A stretch of 59,723 bases of DNA from Spirochaetota bacterium (GTDB taxonomy: Bacteria > Spirochaetota > Spirochaetia > SZUA-6), in the NCBI GenBank assembly GCA_013151965.1, contig JAADHF010000085.1, forward strand, positions 1-59,723, read 5' to 3'. This document shows positions 44,539-52,372 of this stretch, piece after piece. The translations under genes were made by a program, and so were the position numbers. The notes under the pieces are model-generated. The model saw only the letters and a program-made list of their open reading frames with translations. It did not search any database and was not told where the DNA came from. The stretch's first letter is position 1; the number at the start of each line of letters is the position of its first letter.

Positions 44539-44567
44539 TCTCTAACATATAGTACTTTTAATGTCAA
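44539..44567 (-). promoter_or_regulatory. Predicted promoter of the lysine operon
   Basis: TTGACA (44562-44567) on the minus strand and TAGAGA (44539-44544), 17 bp apart. Good -35, weak -10. Transcription would start about 14 nt before the riboswitch. Confidence 0.5.
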
Positions 44568-44607
44568 TATTTATTTTATAAATATCATTGTATTTCATAT
44601 AAAAAGG

Positions 44608-44636
44608 TTGATATTTTCTTTTGTAAAATCAATAAT
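44608..44636 (+). promoter_or_regulatory. Predicted promoter of the purine nucleoside phosphorylase gene
   Basis: TTGATA (44608-44613) and AATAAT (44631-44636) with a 17-bp spacer, followed by AGGAG at 44663-44667 and GTG 44674. Confidence 0.5.
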
Positions 44637-44673
44637 TGAGATTTATAAATTTAACTCACATTAGGAGAAAACA

Positions 44674-45489
44674 GTGAAAGATAATTTTGCCGGCAGATTG
44701 AACACCGCCTTTAATTCCATTCCGGCGGATGAACTTAAGATTCCATCTGTTGCAATTATACTTGGTTCGGGACTGGGAAGCTATGTTTCTGCGGTGGAGG
44801 GAACCGTTCTTCCCTTCGACAGGATAAAGGGATTTCCTAAAACTACAGTAGAGGGCCATAAAGGTGTTTATAAATTCGGCAGGGATATTCTTATACAGGC
44901 GGGAAGGTTCCACTTCTACGAAGGGTATGGACTGGATGATGTTGTTTTGCCTGTTTTTCTTATGTGGAAGCTTGGAATTAAAACACTTGTAATTACAAAT
45001 GCTTCCGGCGGTGTAAACGAATCCTACGGAGCCGGTGAGTTTATACTTATTAAAGATCATATTAATCTTATAGGAACCAATCCTTTAATCGGAAGCAACA
45101 ATAAAGAATTCGGTGTAAGATTTCCCGATATGACGCAAGCGTATTCTAAACATTTAAGAGAAGCTGCGCGTGAAGCTTCCGGAAGTGAACTCAAGGAAGG
45201 AGTTTATGCAGCCCTGACAGGCCCTTCTTATGAAACACCGGCGGAGATACGTATGTTAAGGGTTATAGGTGCCGATATGGTGGGAATGTCCACTGTTCCG
45301 GAAGTTATTGCCGCAAATTATCTGGGAATAGAGGTTCTTGGAATATCGTGTGTTACAAATATGGCTGCAGGAATACTGGATACTCCACTGTCTCATGAGG
45401 AAGTAATGGAAACGACAAAGCGGGTAGAAAAAGATTTCTCCGCCCTTATAGAAAAAATTCTGTTCCGTCTTTTAAAAGAAAATGATTAA
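44674..45489 (+). CDS. punA: Purine nucleoside phosphorylase
   Basis: Phosphorolysis of inosine and guanosine for purine salvage. The 271-residue protein belongs to the trimeric, mammalian-like PNP/MTAP family: ILGSGLGSYV near the N-terminus, AGRFHFYEGY, the TNASGGVN motif, DHINLIG and the ALTGPSYETPAEIR substrate loop. GTG 44674 is the start, with AGGAG 6 nt upstream. The next gene begins 25 bp later. MTA phosphorylase is less likely given the GPSYETPAE loop. Confidence 0.93.
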   Translation: MKDNFAGRLNTAFNSIPADELKIPSVAIILGSGLGSYVSAVEGTVLPFDRIKGFPKTTVEGHKGVYKFGRDILIQAGRFHFYEGYGLDDVVLPVFLMWKLGIKTLVITNASGGVNESYGAGEFILIKDHINLIGTNPLIGSNNKEFGVRFPDMTQAYSKHLREAAREASGSELKEGVYAALTGPSYETPAEIRMLRVIGADMVGMSTVPEVIAANYLGIEVLGISCVTNMAAGILDTPLSHEEVMETTKRVEKDFSALIEKILFRLLKEND

Positions 45490-45513
45490 TATTCATAATT
45501 TCGGGTTTTTTAA

Positions 45514-47988
45514 GTGACAGTCAGTGCAGGTGTTGCGGAAAGAATAGATAAACAACAGATTGTTAATATCATTAGTGAAATCAAATCTGCAGAGGGCAAT
45601 GAAATACTGATTGTCGGTTATACCGACGACGGGAATAAGGTTGTAAATACGGAAATTGTAGCCCACGGAAATCAGATATCCGTTCCGGCTTTAAAACAGT
45701 ACATGCATAAGGGTGATGTTATTCTTCATAACCACCCCTCAGGTAATTTAAGTCCGAGCGAAGCCGATATCAATATTGCATCCCGGCTCGGAAATCAGGG
45801 AATCGGTTTTTATATAATTAACAATGCAGTCGATGACATCTATGTTGTGGCGGAGCCTGTTCTAATAAAAAAAGTACAGCCTATAGATTCTTTCGAACTA
45901 CTTAAACTTCTAAAACCCGGTGGCAGATTAGCATCTATCTTTGATGAATACGAAGAGAGAGAATCACAGGCTGTCATGCTCGAAACAGTTATAGACAGCT
46001 TTAATAAGAATACAATATCTATCATCGAAGCAGGTACGGGTACGGGTAAATCTCTCGCATATCTTATTCCTGTGTTTAACTGGATTTTAAAAAATGATGA
46101 GAGGGTGGTCATTTCTACGGCAACGATAAATCTCCAACAGCAGATTATGGAGAAGGACATGGTTTTAACGGCAAAGCTGTGTAATATGCAGCCGGATGTA
46201 TCACTTGTAAAGGGCAGGGGCAACTATGCCTGCCGCAAACGCTACTATGAAACTGTAGAGGAGAATGCCCTTTTTGCGGACAGCAATGATGAATTAAAGC
46301 AAATCGGAGACTGGATAGAGACGACCGAAGCCGGCGATAAGACGGATCTTTCTTTTTACCCCTCGGATAGATTATGGGCCAATATACGTTCGGAAGCCGA
46401 TCTGTGTACCGGAATTCGCTGTTCATGGCATGAAGAATGTTTTGTTCTTAAAGCGAGAAGGAAAGCCGCTTCTTCTAAGATACTTATTGTAAACCATCAT
46501 CTGCTTTTTTCCGATTTATCCATGCGCAGTAAAAATGCAGGTTTCCGTGAACCCGCGATTCTGCCGGTATTTATGAGAATTATTTTCGATGAAGCGCACA
46601 ATATAGAAAAAAGCGCAAGTTCCTATTTCTCGGAAAGTTTCAGTTATCTTACAGTTAAAAGATATCTTTATAGAATCATACGAAAAGTCAAAGGGAAAAA
46701 AAGAGGGCTGTACTTCTATATAAAGAAAAAATTTAATCCTGATAATAAGATTTTTCAGAAAATACCCGTGATGGTTAAGAAAATACTCTCCGAAGCTGAG
46801 AATCTTAACAATCAGTTGCTTGTATATCTGGAAGGCAGAAACAGTATTCTGTTATCCGGGCTGGTCATGAATAGCGGTGCCGGTGATTTGTTTAAGCAGT
46901 TAAGTATATTGGAAAATCTTATTCTTCAATTTATTGAGATGTGGGATACCTCTTTTTCTGAAATGCCCGAAAGTGTAACGGGAAGCAGCTCTGTATATGA
47001 ATGCAGGGTATTATTGAACAGACTGCATGTTATTGCATCACTCTGTGACAGTTTCCTCCGCCATACTGAGAAGACAGACAGTATTTTCTGGCTGGAAAAG
47101 TTTACAACTGTGCAGGGAAAATCGTTTGTAAAATTTGTCATTACTCCCCTTGATATAAGCCCTATAATGAAGGAAACGGTCTATAAACAATATAAAACAG
47201 TTATTTTTACATCGGCAACACTTACCGTAAATCACAGTTTTAAGTATTGGAAATCACGGATAGGCCTGGATACGGACAATGAAAGAGAGATTACCGAGGT
47301 ATCTTTACCTTCTCCTTTTAATTTCGAAGAACAGGTACTCCTTGCAATTCCCCAGGATATACCTATGCCGGATAAAGAAACCTATACCGGAGAGGTATCC
47401 AGGTTTATTTCCAAACTTCTTTTGATTTCCGAAGGACATGCACTTGTACTGTTTACCTCCTTTTCCATGCTGAAAGAAACCTATACCTACGTATCCAATG
47501 AGATTAAAGATAGTATGCTGAATATCTTTTTCCAGGGGCAGGACGACAGGAAACGGCTGTTTGATAGATTTATTAAAGACCAGGGAAGTACATTATTTGC
47601 AACGAATTCATTCTGGGAAGGAATAGATGCTCCGGGACAGGCATTGGAACTGGTAATAATATGCCGTCTTCCGTTTAGTGTTCCGACAGACCCCGTATTG
47701 ATGGCTCGTGTAAAAGCCGTAGAGGAGAGGGGAGGAAATCCGTTTTATGAGCTGTCGCTTCCCGAAGCTGTAATGAAATTCAGGCAGGGATTCGGGAGGT
47801 TAATACGCAGAAAAGATGATATGGGGGTTGTTGTGATCCTTGATTCACGAATTCTATATAAAAACTACGGCCGGTATTTTCTGAATTCAATTCCTTCTAC
47901 CTATACGGTAACAAATAAATCACCCTACGTTCTTGATGAAACAGAAGATTTTCTGATTCGAATGAGAGAGAAAAAAAACAGGAGCTAA
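45514..47988 (+). CDS. DinG-family helicase fused to an N-terminal JAMM/RadC-like domain
   Basis: An 824-residue fusion. Residues about 10-115 form an MPN/JAMM domain with the metal motif H72-x-H74-P-S and D85 (HNHPSGNLSPSEAD), as in RadC. The rest is an XPD/DinG helicase: Walker A GTGTGKS (174-180), an iron-sulfur cluster site with C240, C298, C303 and C309, the DEAH box at 359-362 and C-terminal motifs including TNSFWEGIDAPG and RQGFGRLIRR. DinG unwinds R-loops, forks and damaged DNA 5' to 3'. Some DinG proteins carry an N-terminal exonuclease; here a predicted metalloprotease fold takes that place. It starts with GTG without a clear ribosome site. Confidence 0.9.
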   Translation: MTVSAGVAERIDKQQIVNIISEIKSAEGNEILIVGYTDDGNKVVNTEIVAHGNQISVPALKQYMHKGDVILHNHPSGNLSPSEADINIASRLGNQGIGFYIINNAVDDIYVVAEPVLIKKVQPIDSFELLKLLKPGGRLASIFDEYEERESQAVMLETVIDSFNKNTISIIEAGTGTGKSLAYLIPVFNWILKNDERVVISTATINLQQQIMEKDMVLTAKLCNMQPDVSLVKGRGNYACRKRYYETVEENALFADSNDELKQIGDWIETTEAGDKTDLSFYPSDRLWANIRSEADLCTGIRCSWHEECFVLKARRKAASSKILIVNHHLLFSDLSMRSKNAGFREPAILPVFMRIIFDEAHNIEKSASSYFSESFSYLTVKRYLYRIIRKVKGKKRGLYFYIKKKFNPDNKIFQKIPVMVKKILSEAENLNNQLLVYLEGRNSILLSGLVMNSGAGDLFKQLSILENLILQFIEMWDTSFSEMPESVTGSSSVYECRVLLNRLHVIASLCDSFLRHTEKTDSIFWLEKFTTVQGKSFVKFVITPLDISPIMKETVYKQYKTVIFTSATLTVNHSFKYWKSRIGLDTDNEREITEVSLPSPFNFEEQVLLAIPQDIPMPDKETYTGEVSRFISKLLLISEGHALVLFTSFSMLKETYTYVSNEIKDSMLNIFFQGQDDRKRLFDRFIKDQGSTLFATNSFWEGIDAPGQALELVIICRLPFSVPTDPVLMARVKAVEERGGNPFYELSLPEAVMKFRQGFGRLIRRKDDMGVVVILDSRILYKNYGRYFLNSIPSTYTVTNKSPYVLDETEDFLIRMREKKNRS

Positions 47989-48002
47989 AATATTAGCTCC
48001 TG
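47971..48002 (-). terminator. Rho-independent terminator of groES, bidirectional stem
   Basis: A perfect 10-bp stem, CAGGAGCTAA (47979-47988) with TTAGCTCCTG (47993-48002), around AATA. On the minus strand it is followed by eight T residues, ideal for groES. On the plus strand the tract after it is weaker, so it also may stop dinG transcripts. The stem includes the dinG stop codon. Confidence 0.85.
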
Positions 48003-48016
48003 CCGGTATTTGTTTT

Positions 48017-48280
48017 TTATTCAACTTTGGCAAGAATATCCGACATATTCAGTACAAGTTGTTCTTCCCCGTTGACTTTGATTGTTGTGCCTGCATACTT
48101 ATCATAAATGACATGATCTTTTACCTTAACCGTAATGCTTTCATCATCACCTACAGCAAGTACAACCCCTTCCTGTGTTTTTTCCTGAGCGGTTTCCGGA
48201 ATAAAGATTCCGCCCGATGTTTTTGTTTCCCCGGCCTGCATCTTTACAAGCACCCGTTCGCCTAAGGGCTTTATTTTCAT
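48017..48280 (-). CDS. groES: Co-chaperonin GroES
   Basis: Heptameric lid of the GroEL folding chamber. The 87-residue protein has KPLGERVLVK at the N-terminus, the mobile loop (ETKTSGGIFIPE) that binds GroEL, and the DHVIYDKYAGT motif. AGGAGG lies 6 nt before ATG. No groEL is present within the window, so the two are not in one operon here. The upstream region carries a sigma70-type promoter but no CIRCE element. It is divergent from a sigma-factor gene. Confidence 0.96.
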   Translation of the reverse strand: MKIKPLGERVLVKMQAGETKTSGGIFIPETAQEKTQEGVVLAVGDDESITVKVKDHVIYDKYAGTTIKVNGEEQLVLNMSDILAKVE

Positions 48281-48336
48281 GATATTCCCTCCTGAAATAG
48301 AATATATTTTAAATAGTGTCTTTAAGATTTAACTTG

Positions 48337-48366
48337 AATATACGAATATAAGACCTGCATCGTCAA
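48337..48366 (-). promoter_or_regulatory. Predicted sigma70 promoter of groES
   Basis: TTGACG (48361-48366) and TATATT (48337-48342) on the minus strand with an 18-bp spacer. No TTAGCACTC-type CIRCE repeat is seen between it and groES. Confidence 0.5.
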
Positions 48367-48523
48367 GAAAAAGTTGCAAATTGGTCAATTTTGAGTCAAA
48401 AAAATAAGTATTTTTTAAAGTTGTGACTTTTTGACCCATAAATTGATTATTATTTTTATTTATATTTATAGGCTTGTAACTGTATAATATATAAGGAATT
48501 ATAAGAGGGGTAAAAAATAGACA

Positions 48524-48539
48524 TGGCATGATAATTGCA
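48524..48539 (+). promoter_or_regulatory. Sigma54 (RpoN) -24/-12 promoter
   Basis: TGGCATG-N4-TTGCA matches the sigma54 consensus TGGCACG-N4-TTGCW at all but one position, with GG at 48525-48526 and GC at 48537-48538 exactly 12 bp apart. Transcription should start near 48550, directly before the ribosome site GGAGG (48551-48555). It drives the sigma-factor gene at 48561. The 280-bp region also holds AT-rich stretches with TATAAT-like sequence (48483-48488) that might be a second promoter. Confidence 0.75.
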
Positions 48540-48560
48540 TAAATAGATGCGGAGGCTATA

Positions 48561-49442
48561 ATGGCAGTTGCAGTAAAAAGAAGAGTACAGGTTTCCAGGT
48601 CAGAAACAAATAACGACGAAAATATTTTATCCCTTTACCTGAAGGAGATAAACAGGGTTCCGCTTCTCAGCAGGAAAGAAGAAGAAGATTATGCCAGGAA
48701 AGCGGCAGCCGGGGATGAAAAAGCAAAGGAAATGCTGATAAAGGCAAATCTGAGGTTTGTGGTAAATGTCGCAAAAAAATATCAGAATCAGGGATTACCG
48801 CTTTCCGATTTGATCAGCGAAGGGAATATCGGACTCATCAATGCAATAGAGAGGTTCGATGTCGAGAAAGGGTACCATTTTATTTCCTATGCGGTCTGGT
48901 GGATACGTCAGGCGATTCTAAAGGCTATATGCGAAAAATCCAGGATGATAAGGCTCCCGCTTAACAGGGCAAATGAGCTTGTTCAGATAGAGAAAACAAG
49001 AAAAGCGCTGCATGGTGAAAACAGCAACGAGCCGGAAATAGAGGAAATTGCAAGGACACTGGATATGGACAAAGAGCATGTAGTGGATCTTATTAATATT
49101 TCACGGGATCTGGTTTCTCTGGAAACACCTGTCTATTCCGAAAAAGACTCATCTTTGTTAGGCGATTTTGTAGAGGATAAAAACTACAGGTCTCCCGATG
49201 AAGTTGTAATAGAAAAATCTCTTAAAGAAGATATAGACAATATATTAAGAACCTTAACGGACAAGGAAGCGGATATTATCAAGTATAGATTCGGTCTCGA
49301 CGGCAGAAGGCCTCTTTCACTTAAAGAAATAGGGAACAAGTACAATTTAACAAAGGAAAGAATAAGACAGATAGAGAAAAAAGCCTTAAAGCGGCTCCAG
49401 CATCCGTCCCGCAGTCAGTATCTGGAAGCATATATAGTATAA
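48561..49442 (+). CDS. Sigma70-family RNA polymerase sigma factor, group 2 (RpoS-like)
   Basis: A 293-residue sigma factor lacking region 1.1, with region 1.2 (ILSLYLKEINRVPLLS), region 2 (GNIGLINAIERFDVEKGYHFISYAVWWIRQAI), region 3 and region 4 (DGRRPLSLKEIGNKYNLTKERIRQIEKKALKRL). The strong 2.4 and 4.2 helices mean it should read promoters close to the housekeeping type. Being shorter than RpoD and preceded by a sigma54 promoter, it is best seen as an alternative, RpoS-like factor rather than the primary sigma. The rpoS label is an analogy with Borrelia and not a proven orthology. GGAGG lies 5 nt before ATG. Confidence 0.9.
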   Translation: MAVAVKRRVQVSRSETNNDENILSLYLKEINRVPLLSRKEEEDYARKAAAGDEKAKEMLIKANLRFVVNVAKKYQNQGLPLSDLISEGNIGLINAIERFDVEKGYHFISYAVWWIRQAILKAICEKSRMIRLPLNRANELVQIEKTRKALHGENSNEPEIEEIARTLDMDKEHVVDLINISRDLVSLETPVYSEKDSSLLGDFVEDKNYRSPDEVVIEKSLKEDIDNILRTLTDKEADIIKYRFGLDGRRPLSLKEIGNKYNLTKERIRQIEKKALKRLQHPSRSQYLEAYIV

Positions 49443-49552
49443 AAAACTATAAGGTTTGCAATATTTAAGATTAAACCGGCAGACAGTAACATCCCCTTTT
49501 TTGCTCTTTTTGAACTAAGAGAGTTTAAGTAAAAACTTTATCCCGGGTTTTA

Positions 49553-49581
49553 TTGACAGAAGGTTTTATTTTATTTAGATT
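49553..49581 (+). promoter_or_regulatory. Predicted sigma70 promoter of ppdK
   Basis: TTGACA (49553-49558) and TAGATT (49576-49581) at 17 bp, 27 bp before ATG, with GGAGG in the leader. The 171-bp gap after the sigma-factor gene shows no clear terminator. Confidence 0.65.
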
Positions 49582-49613
49582 CCTTATGAATATTAATTGG
49601 AGGTAGAATCATA

Positions 49614-52277
49614 ATGTCGGAAAGAAAATATGTCTATTTTTTTGGAGCAGGTAAAGCAGAAGGAAATGCAGGGATGAAAGAGCACCTCGGGGGAAAGGGT
49701 GCTAATATAGCCGAGATGACAAATCTCGGAATACCGGTTCCCCCGGGTTTTACTATTTCTGCGAAAGTCTGTGATGCTTTCTATAAGAATAATAACAGTT
49801 ATCCGGAAGGACTGAAGAATGAAGTGGAAAATAATTTAAAGCACCTCGAAGAGCTGACGGGCAGGAAACTCGGTGATTCGAAGGATCCCCTGCTTGTTTC
49901 GGTTCGTTCCGGTGCTGCAATTTCCATGCCGGGTATGATGGATACCGTTTTAAATTTAGGTTTAAATGATGAGGCCGTTAAAGGTCTCGCCGAAAAAACA
50001 GGAAATGAAAGATTTGCATGGGACGCATACAGAAGATTTATTCAGATGTTCGGGGACGTTGTACGCGGAGTACCGCACAGTGCTTTCGAAAAAAAACTTG
50101 ATCAGGTAAAAGAAGAAGTAGGGGTCGAGCTGGATACCGATCTTAAAGTGGATGACCTTAAAAGAGTTGTGGAACTTTACAAGGAAGTTTACAGGAATCA
50201 CACAGGGGAGGATTTTCCCCAGGATCCTAAAAAACAGTTATGGGCATCGATAGATGCGGTTTTCGGCTCATGGAACAATGAACGTGCAATCAAATACAGA
50301 CAAATAAATGAAATAAAAGGACTTTTAGGAACTGCTGTTAATGTCCAGTCGATGGTTTTCGGTAATTTCGGCGATGATTCGGGAACCGGTGTATGTTTTA
50401 CCAGGGACCCGTCTACCGGTGAAAATATATTTTACGGAGAATATTTGCTTAATGCTCAGGGAGAAGACGTTGTGGCGGGCATAAGAACTCCGCAGAAATT
50501 ATCTACATTAAAAGACAAGAATCCTGAAGTTTATCAACAGCTTCTGGATGTACGTGAGAAACTGGAAAAACATTACAGGGATATGCAGGATATCGAGTTT
50601 ACAATTCAGCAGGGAAAGTTGTTTTTACTGCAGACCCGCACAGGTAAAAGGACAGGACTTGCAGCTGTCCGTGCTGCAGTTGAAATGGTAAAGGAAGGTC
50701 TGATAACCAAAGAGGAAGCAATAGCGCGCGTAACACCTGCTCAGCTCGATCAGCTTCTGCATCCGATGATCGACCCGAATGCAAAAGCAAAGATGATTCC
50801 CCTTGCCAGGGGTTTAAATGCTTCACCCGGAGCCGCTACGGGACAGATTGTCTTTACTGCGGATGAAGCGGAGAAATGGGCGAAGGAAGGGAAAACGGTT
50901 CTTCTTGTAAGAAAAGAAACTTCCCCTGAGGATATCGGCGGCATGAATGTTGCCGAAGGTATCCTTACCTCTACCGGAGGCATGACATCGCACGCTGCTG
51001 TAGTTGCCCGCGGTATGGGAAAGCCCTGTATAGCAGGCTGCAAGGATGTTGTTATAACGGGAAAACAGGCTCAGATTCAAAAGAGAACTTTTTCGGAAGG
51101 CGACTGGCTGACAATCGACGGAACAACCGGAGAAGTATACGACGGCCAGGTAAAACTCATAAAAGCCGGGATTACCGGTGAATTTGCAGAGTTTCTTATC
51201 TGGGCGGACGAAATAAGACACGAAGCTGTACGCGGAACAATTAAACAGAAGGGATTCCTTGTCCGGACTAATGCCGATCTTCCGCGGGATGCGAAGGTGG
51301 CCCGTGAATTCGGTGCGGAAGGAATCGGACTGTGCAGGACAGAGCATATGTTTTTCGATGAAGGGAAACTCGAGATTTTTCAGGAAATGATCGTGGCTGA
51401 TGATATTGCAGCGAGAAAAGAGGTTCTGGAAAAACTGCTGCCATTGCAGAAGAAAGACTTTACCGGTATTTTCGAGGCCATGGACGGTTTTCCTGTTACT
51501 GTGAGACTGCTTGACCCGCCTTTACATGAGTTTGTTCCGAAAACAACAGAAGAAGTAAAAGTATTGGCTGATAAGACAGGTATTCCCGTTAAGCAATTAC
51601 AGGCTAAAATTGATTCTCTTCATGAGCTTAATCCTATGCTGGGGCACCGCGGCTGCAGGCTTGGTATTACATATCCTGAAATCTACGATATGCAGGTACA
51701 GGCCATTATGGAAGCGGCATGTGAGGTACAGGAAAAAGGCGTAAAAGTATTTCCGGAAATTATGATTCCCTTAATCGGCACTGCAAAGGAGCTTTCTTTA
51801 CTCAGAGAAAATGCGGAATCGGTTATTAAAAATGTATTTAAAAATAAGAACCGGCATGTGGAGTACAAAATCGGTACAATGATCGAAATTCCGAGAGCGG
51901 CATTAACTGCGGATAAAGTAGCGGAATATGCCGATTTCTTTTCGTTCGGCACGAATGATCTTACACAGATGACCTTCGGATATTCCAGAGATGATGCGGG
52001 GGTTTTTCTTCCTGATTATATTGATCAGGAAATACTGGAAAGAGATCCTTTTCAGGTACTCGACCAGGAAGGGGTGGGACAGCTTGTTGAAATGGGAGTA
52101 AGAAAGGGCAGAACCAGAAAACCGGACTTGAAAATAGGAATCTGCGGCGAACACGGAGGAGAACCGGAATCGATTGATTTCTGTTACCGTGCAGGCATGA
52201 ATTATGTTTCGTGTTCCCCCTACAGGGTTCCGATAGCAAGACTGGCCGCAGCCCAGGCGTTCTTAAGAAATAAATAA
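49614..52277 (+). CDS. ppdK: Pyruvate, phosphate dikinase
   Basis: Interconverts pyruvate, ATP and phosphate with PEP, AMP and PPi. It is common in fermenters as a PPi-saving replacement for pyruvate kinase. Full length at 887 residues. Seen in order: the ATP-grasp start GGKGANIAEM, SVRSGAAISMPGMMDTVLN, the phosphohistidine loop TGGMTSHAAVVARGMG, and the C-terminal PEP domain with GLCRTEHMFF, GHRGCRLG and GICGEHGGEP. The direction in the cell cannot be told from the gene alone. It has its own promoter and terminator. Confidence 0.97.
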   Translation: MSERKYVYFFGAGKAEGNAGMKEHLGGKGANIAEMTNLGIPVPPGFTISAKVCDAFYKNNNSYPEGLKNEVENNLKHLEELTGRKLGDSKDPLLVSVRSGAAISMPGMMDTVLNLGLNDEAVKGLAEKTGNERFAWDAYRRFIQMFGDVVRGVPHSAFEKKLDQVKEEVGVELDTDLKVDDLKRVVELYKEVYRNHTGEDFPQDPKKQLWASIDAVFGSWNNERAIKYRQINEIKGLLGTAVNVQSMVFGNFGDDSGTGVCFTRDPSTGENIFYGEYLLNAQGEDVVAGIRTPQKLSTLKDKNPEVYQQLLDVREKLEKHYRDMQDIEFTIQQGKLFLLQTRTGKRTGLAAVRAAVEMVKEGLITKEEAIARVTPAQLDQLLHPMIDPNAKAKMIPLARGLNASPGAATGQIVFTADEAEKWAKEGKTVLLVRKETSPEDIGGMNVAEGILTSTGGMTSHAAVVARGMGKPCIAGCKDVVITGKQAQIQKRTFSEGDWLTIDGTTGEVYDGQVKLIKAGITGEFAEFLIWADEIRHEAVRGTIKQKGFLVRTNADLPRDAKVAREFGAEGIGLCRTEHMFFDEGKLEIFQEMIVADDIAARKEVLEKLLPLQKKDFTGIFEAMDGFPVTVRLLDPPLHEFVPKTTEEVKVLADKTGIPVKQLQAKIDSLHELNPMLGHRGCRLGITYPEIYDMQVQAIMEAACEVQEKGVKVFPEIMIPLIGTAKELSLLRENAESVIKNVFKNKNRHVEYKIGTMIEIPRAALTADKVAEYADFFSFGTNDLTQMTFGYSRDDAGVFLPDYIDQEILERDPFQVLDQEGVGQLVEMGVRKGRTRKPDLKIGICGEHGGEPESIDFCYRAGMNYVSCSPYRVPIARLAAAQAFLRNK

Positions 52278-52330
52278 GTTACAGAACAGTATTGCGGAAA
52301 AAGAAATTATTTATATTTATTTAAGGAAAG

Positions 52331-52352
52331 GCAGGTTAAAAAACCTGCTTTT
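52331..52352 (+). terminator. Terminator after ppdK, overlapping the next promoter region
   Basis: GCAGGTT (52331-52337) pairs with AACCTGC (52342-52348) around AAAA and is followed by TTTTCTT. A TATAAT (52357-52362) follows at once, so a new promoter may start within this space. Confidence 0.75.
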
Positions 52353-52372
52353 CTTATATAATCTTACAAGGT

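Noticed and set aside
48281-48560. CIRCE heat-shock element before groES.
   Set aside because: Neither TTAGCACTC nor GAGTGCTAA arms were found on inspection of the gap.
51683-51952. Several 80-170 codon ORFs antisense to ppdK.
   Set aside because: Shadows of a strongly biased long coding sequence; no independent signals.
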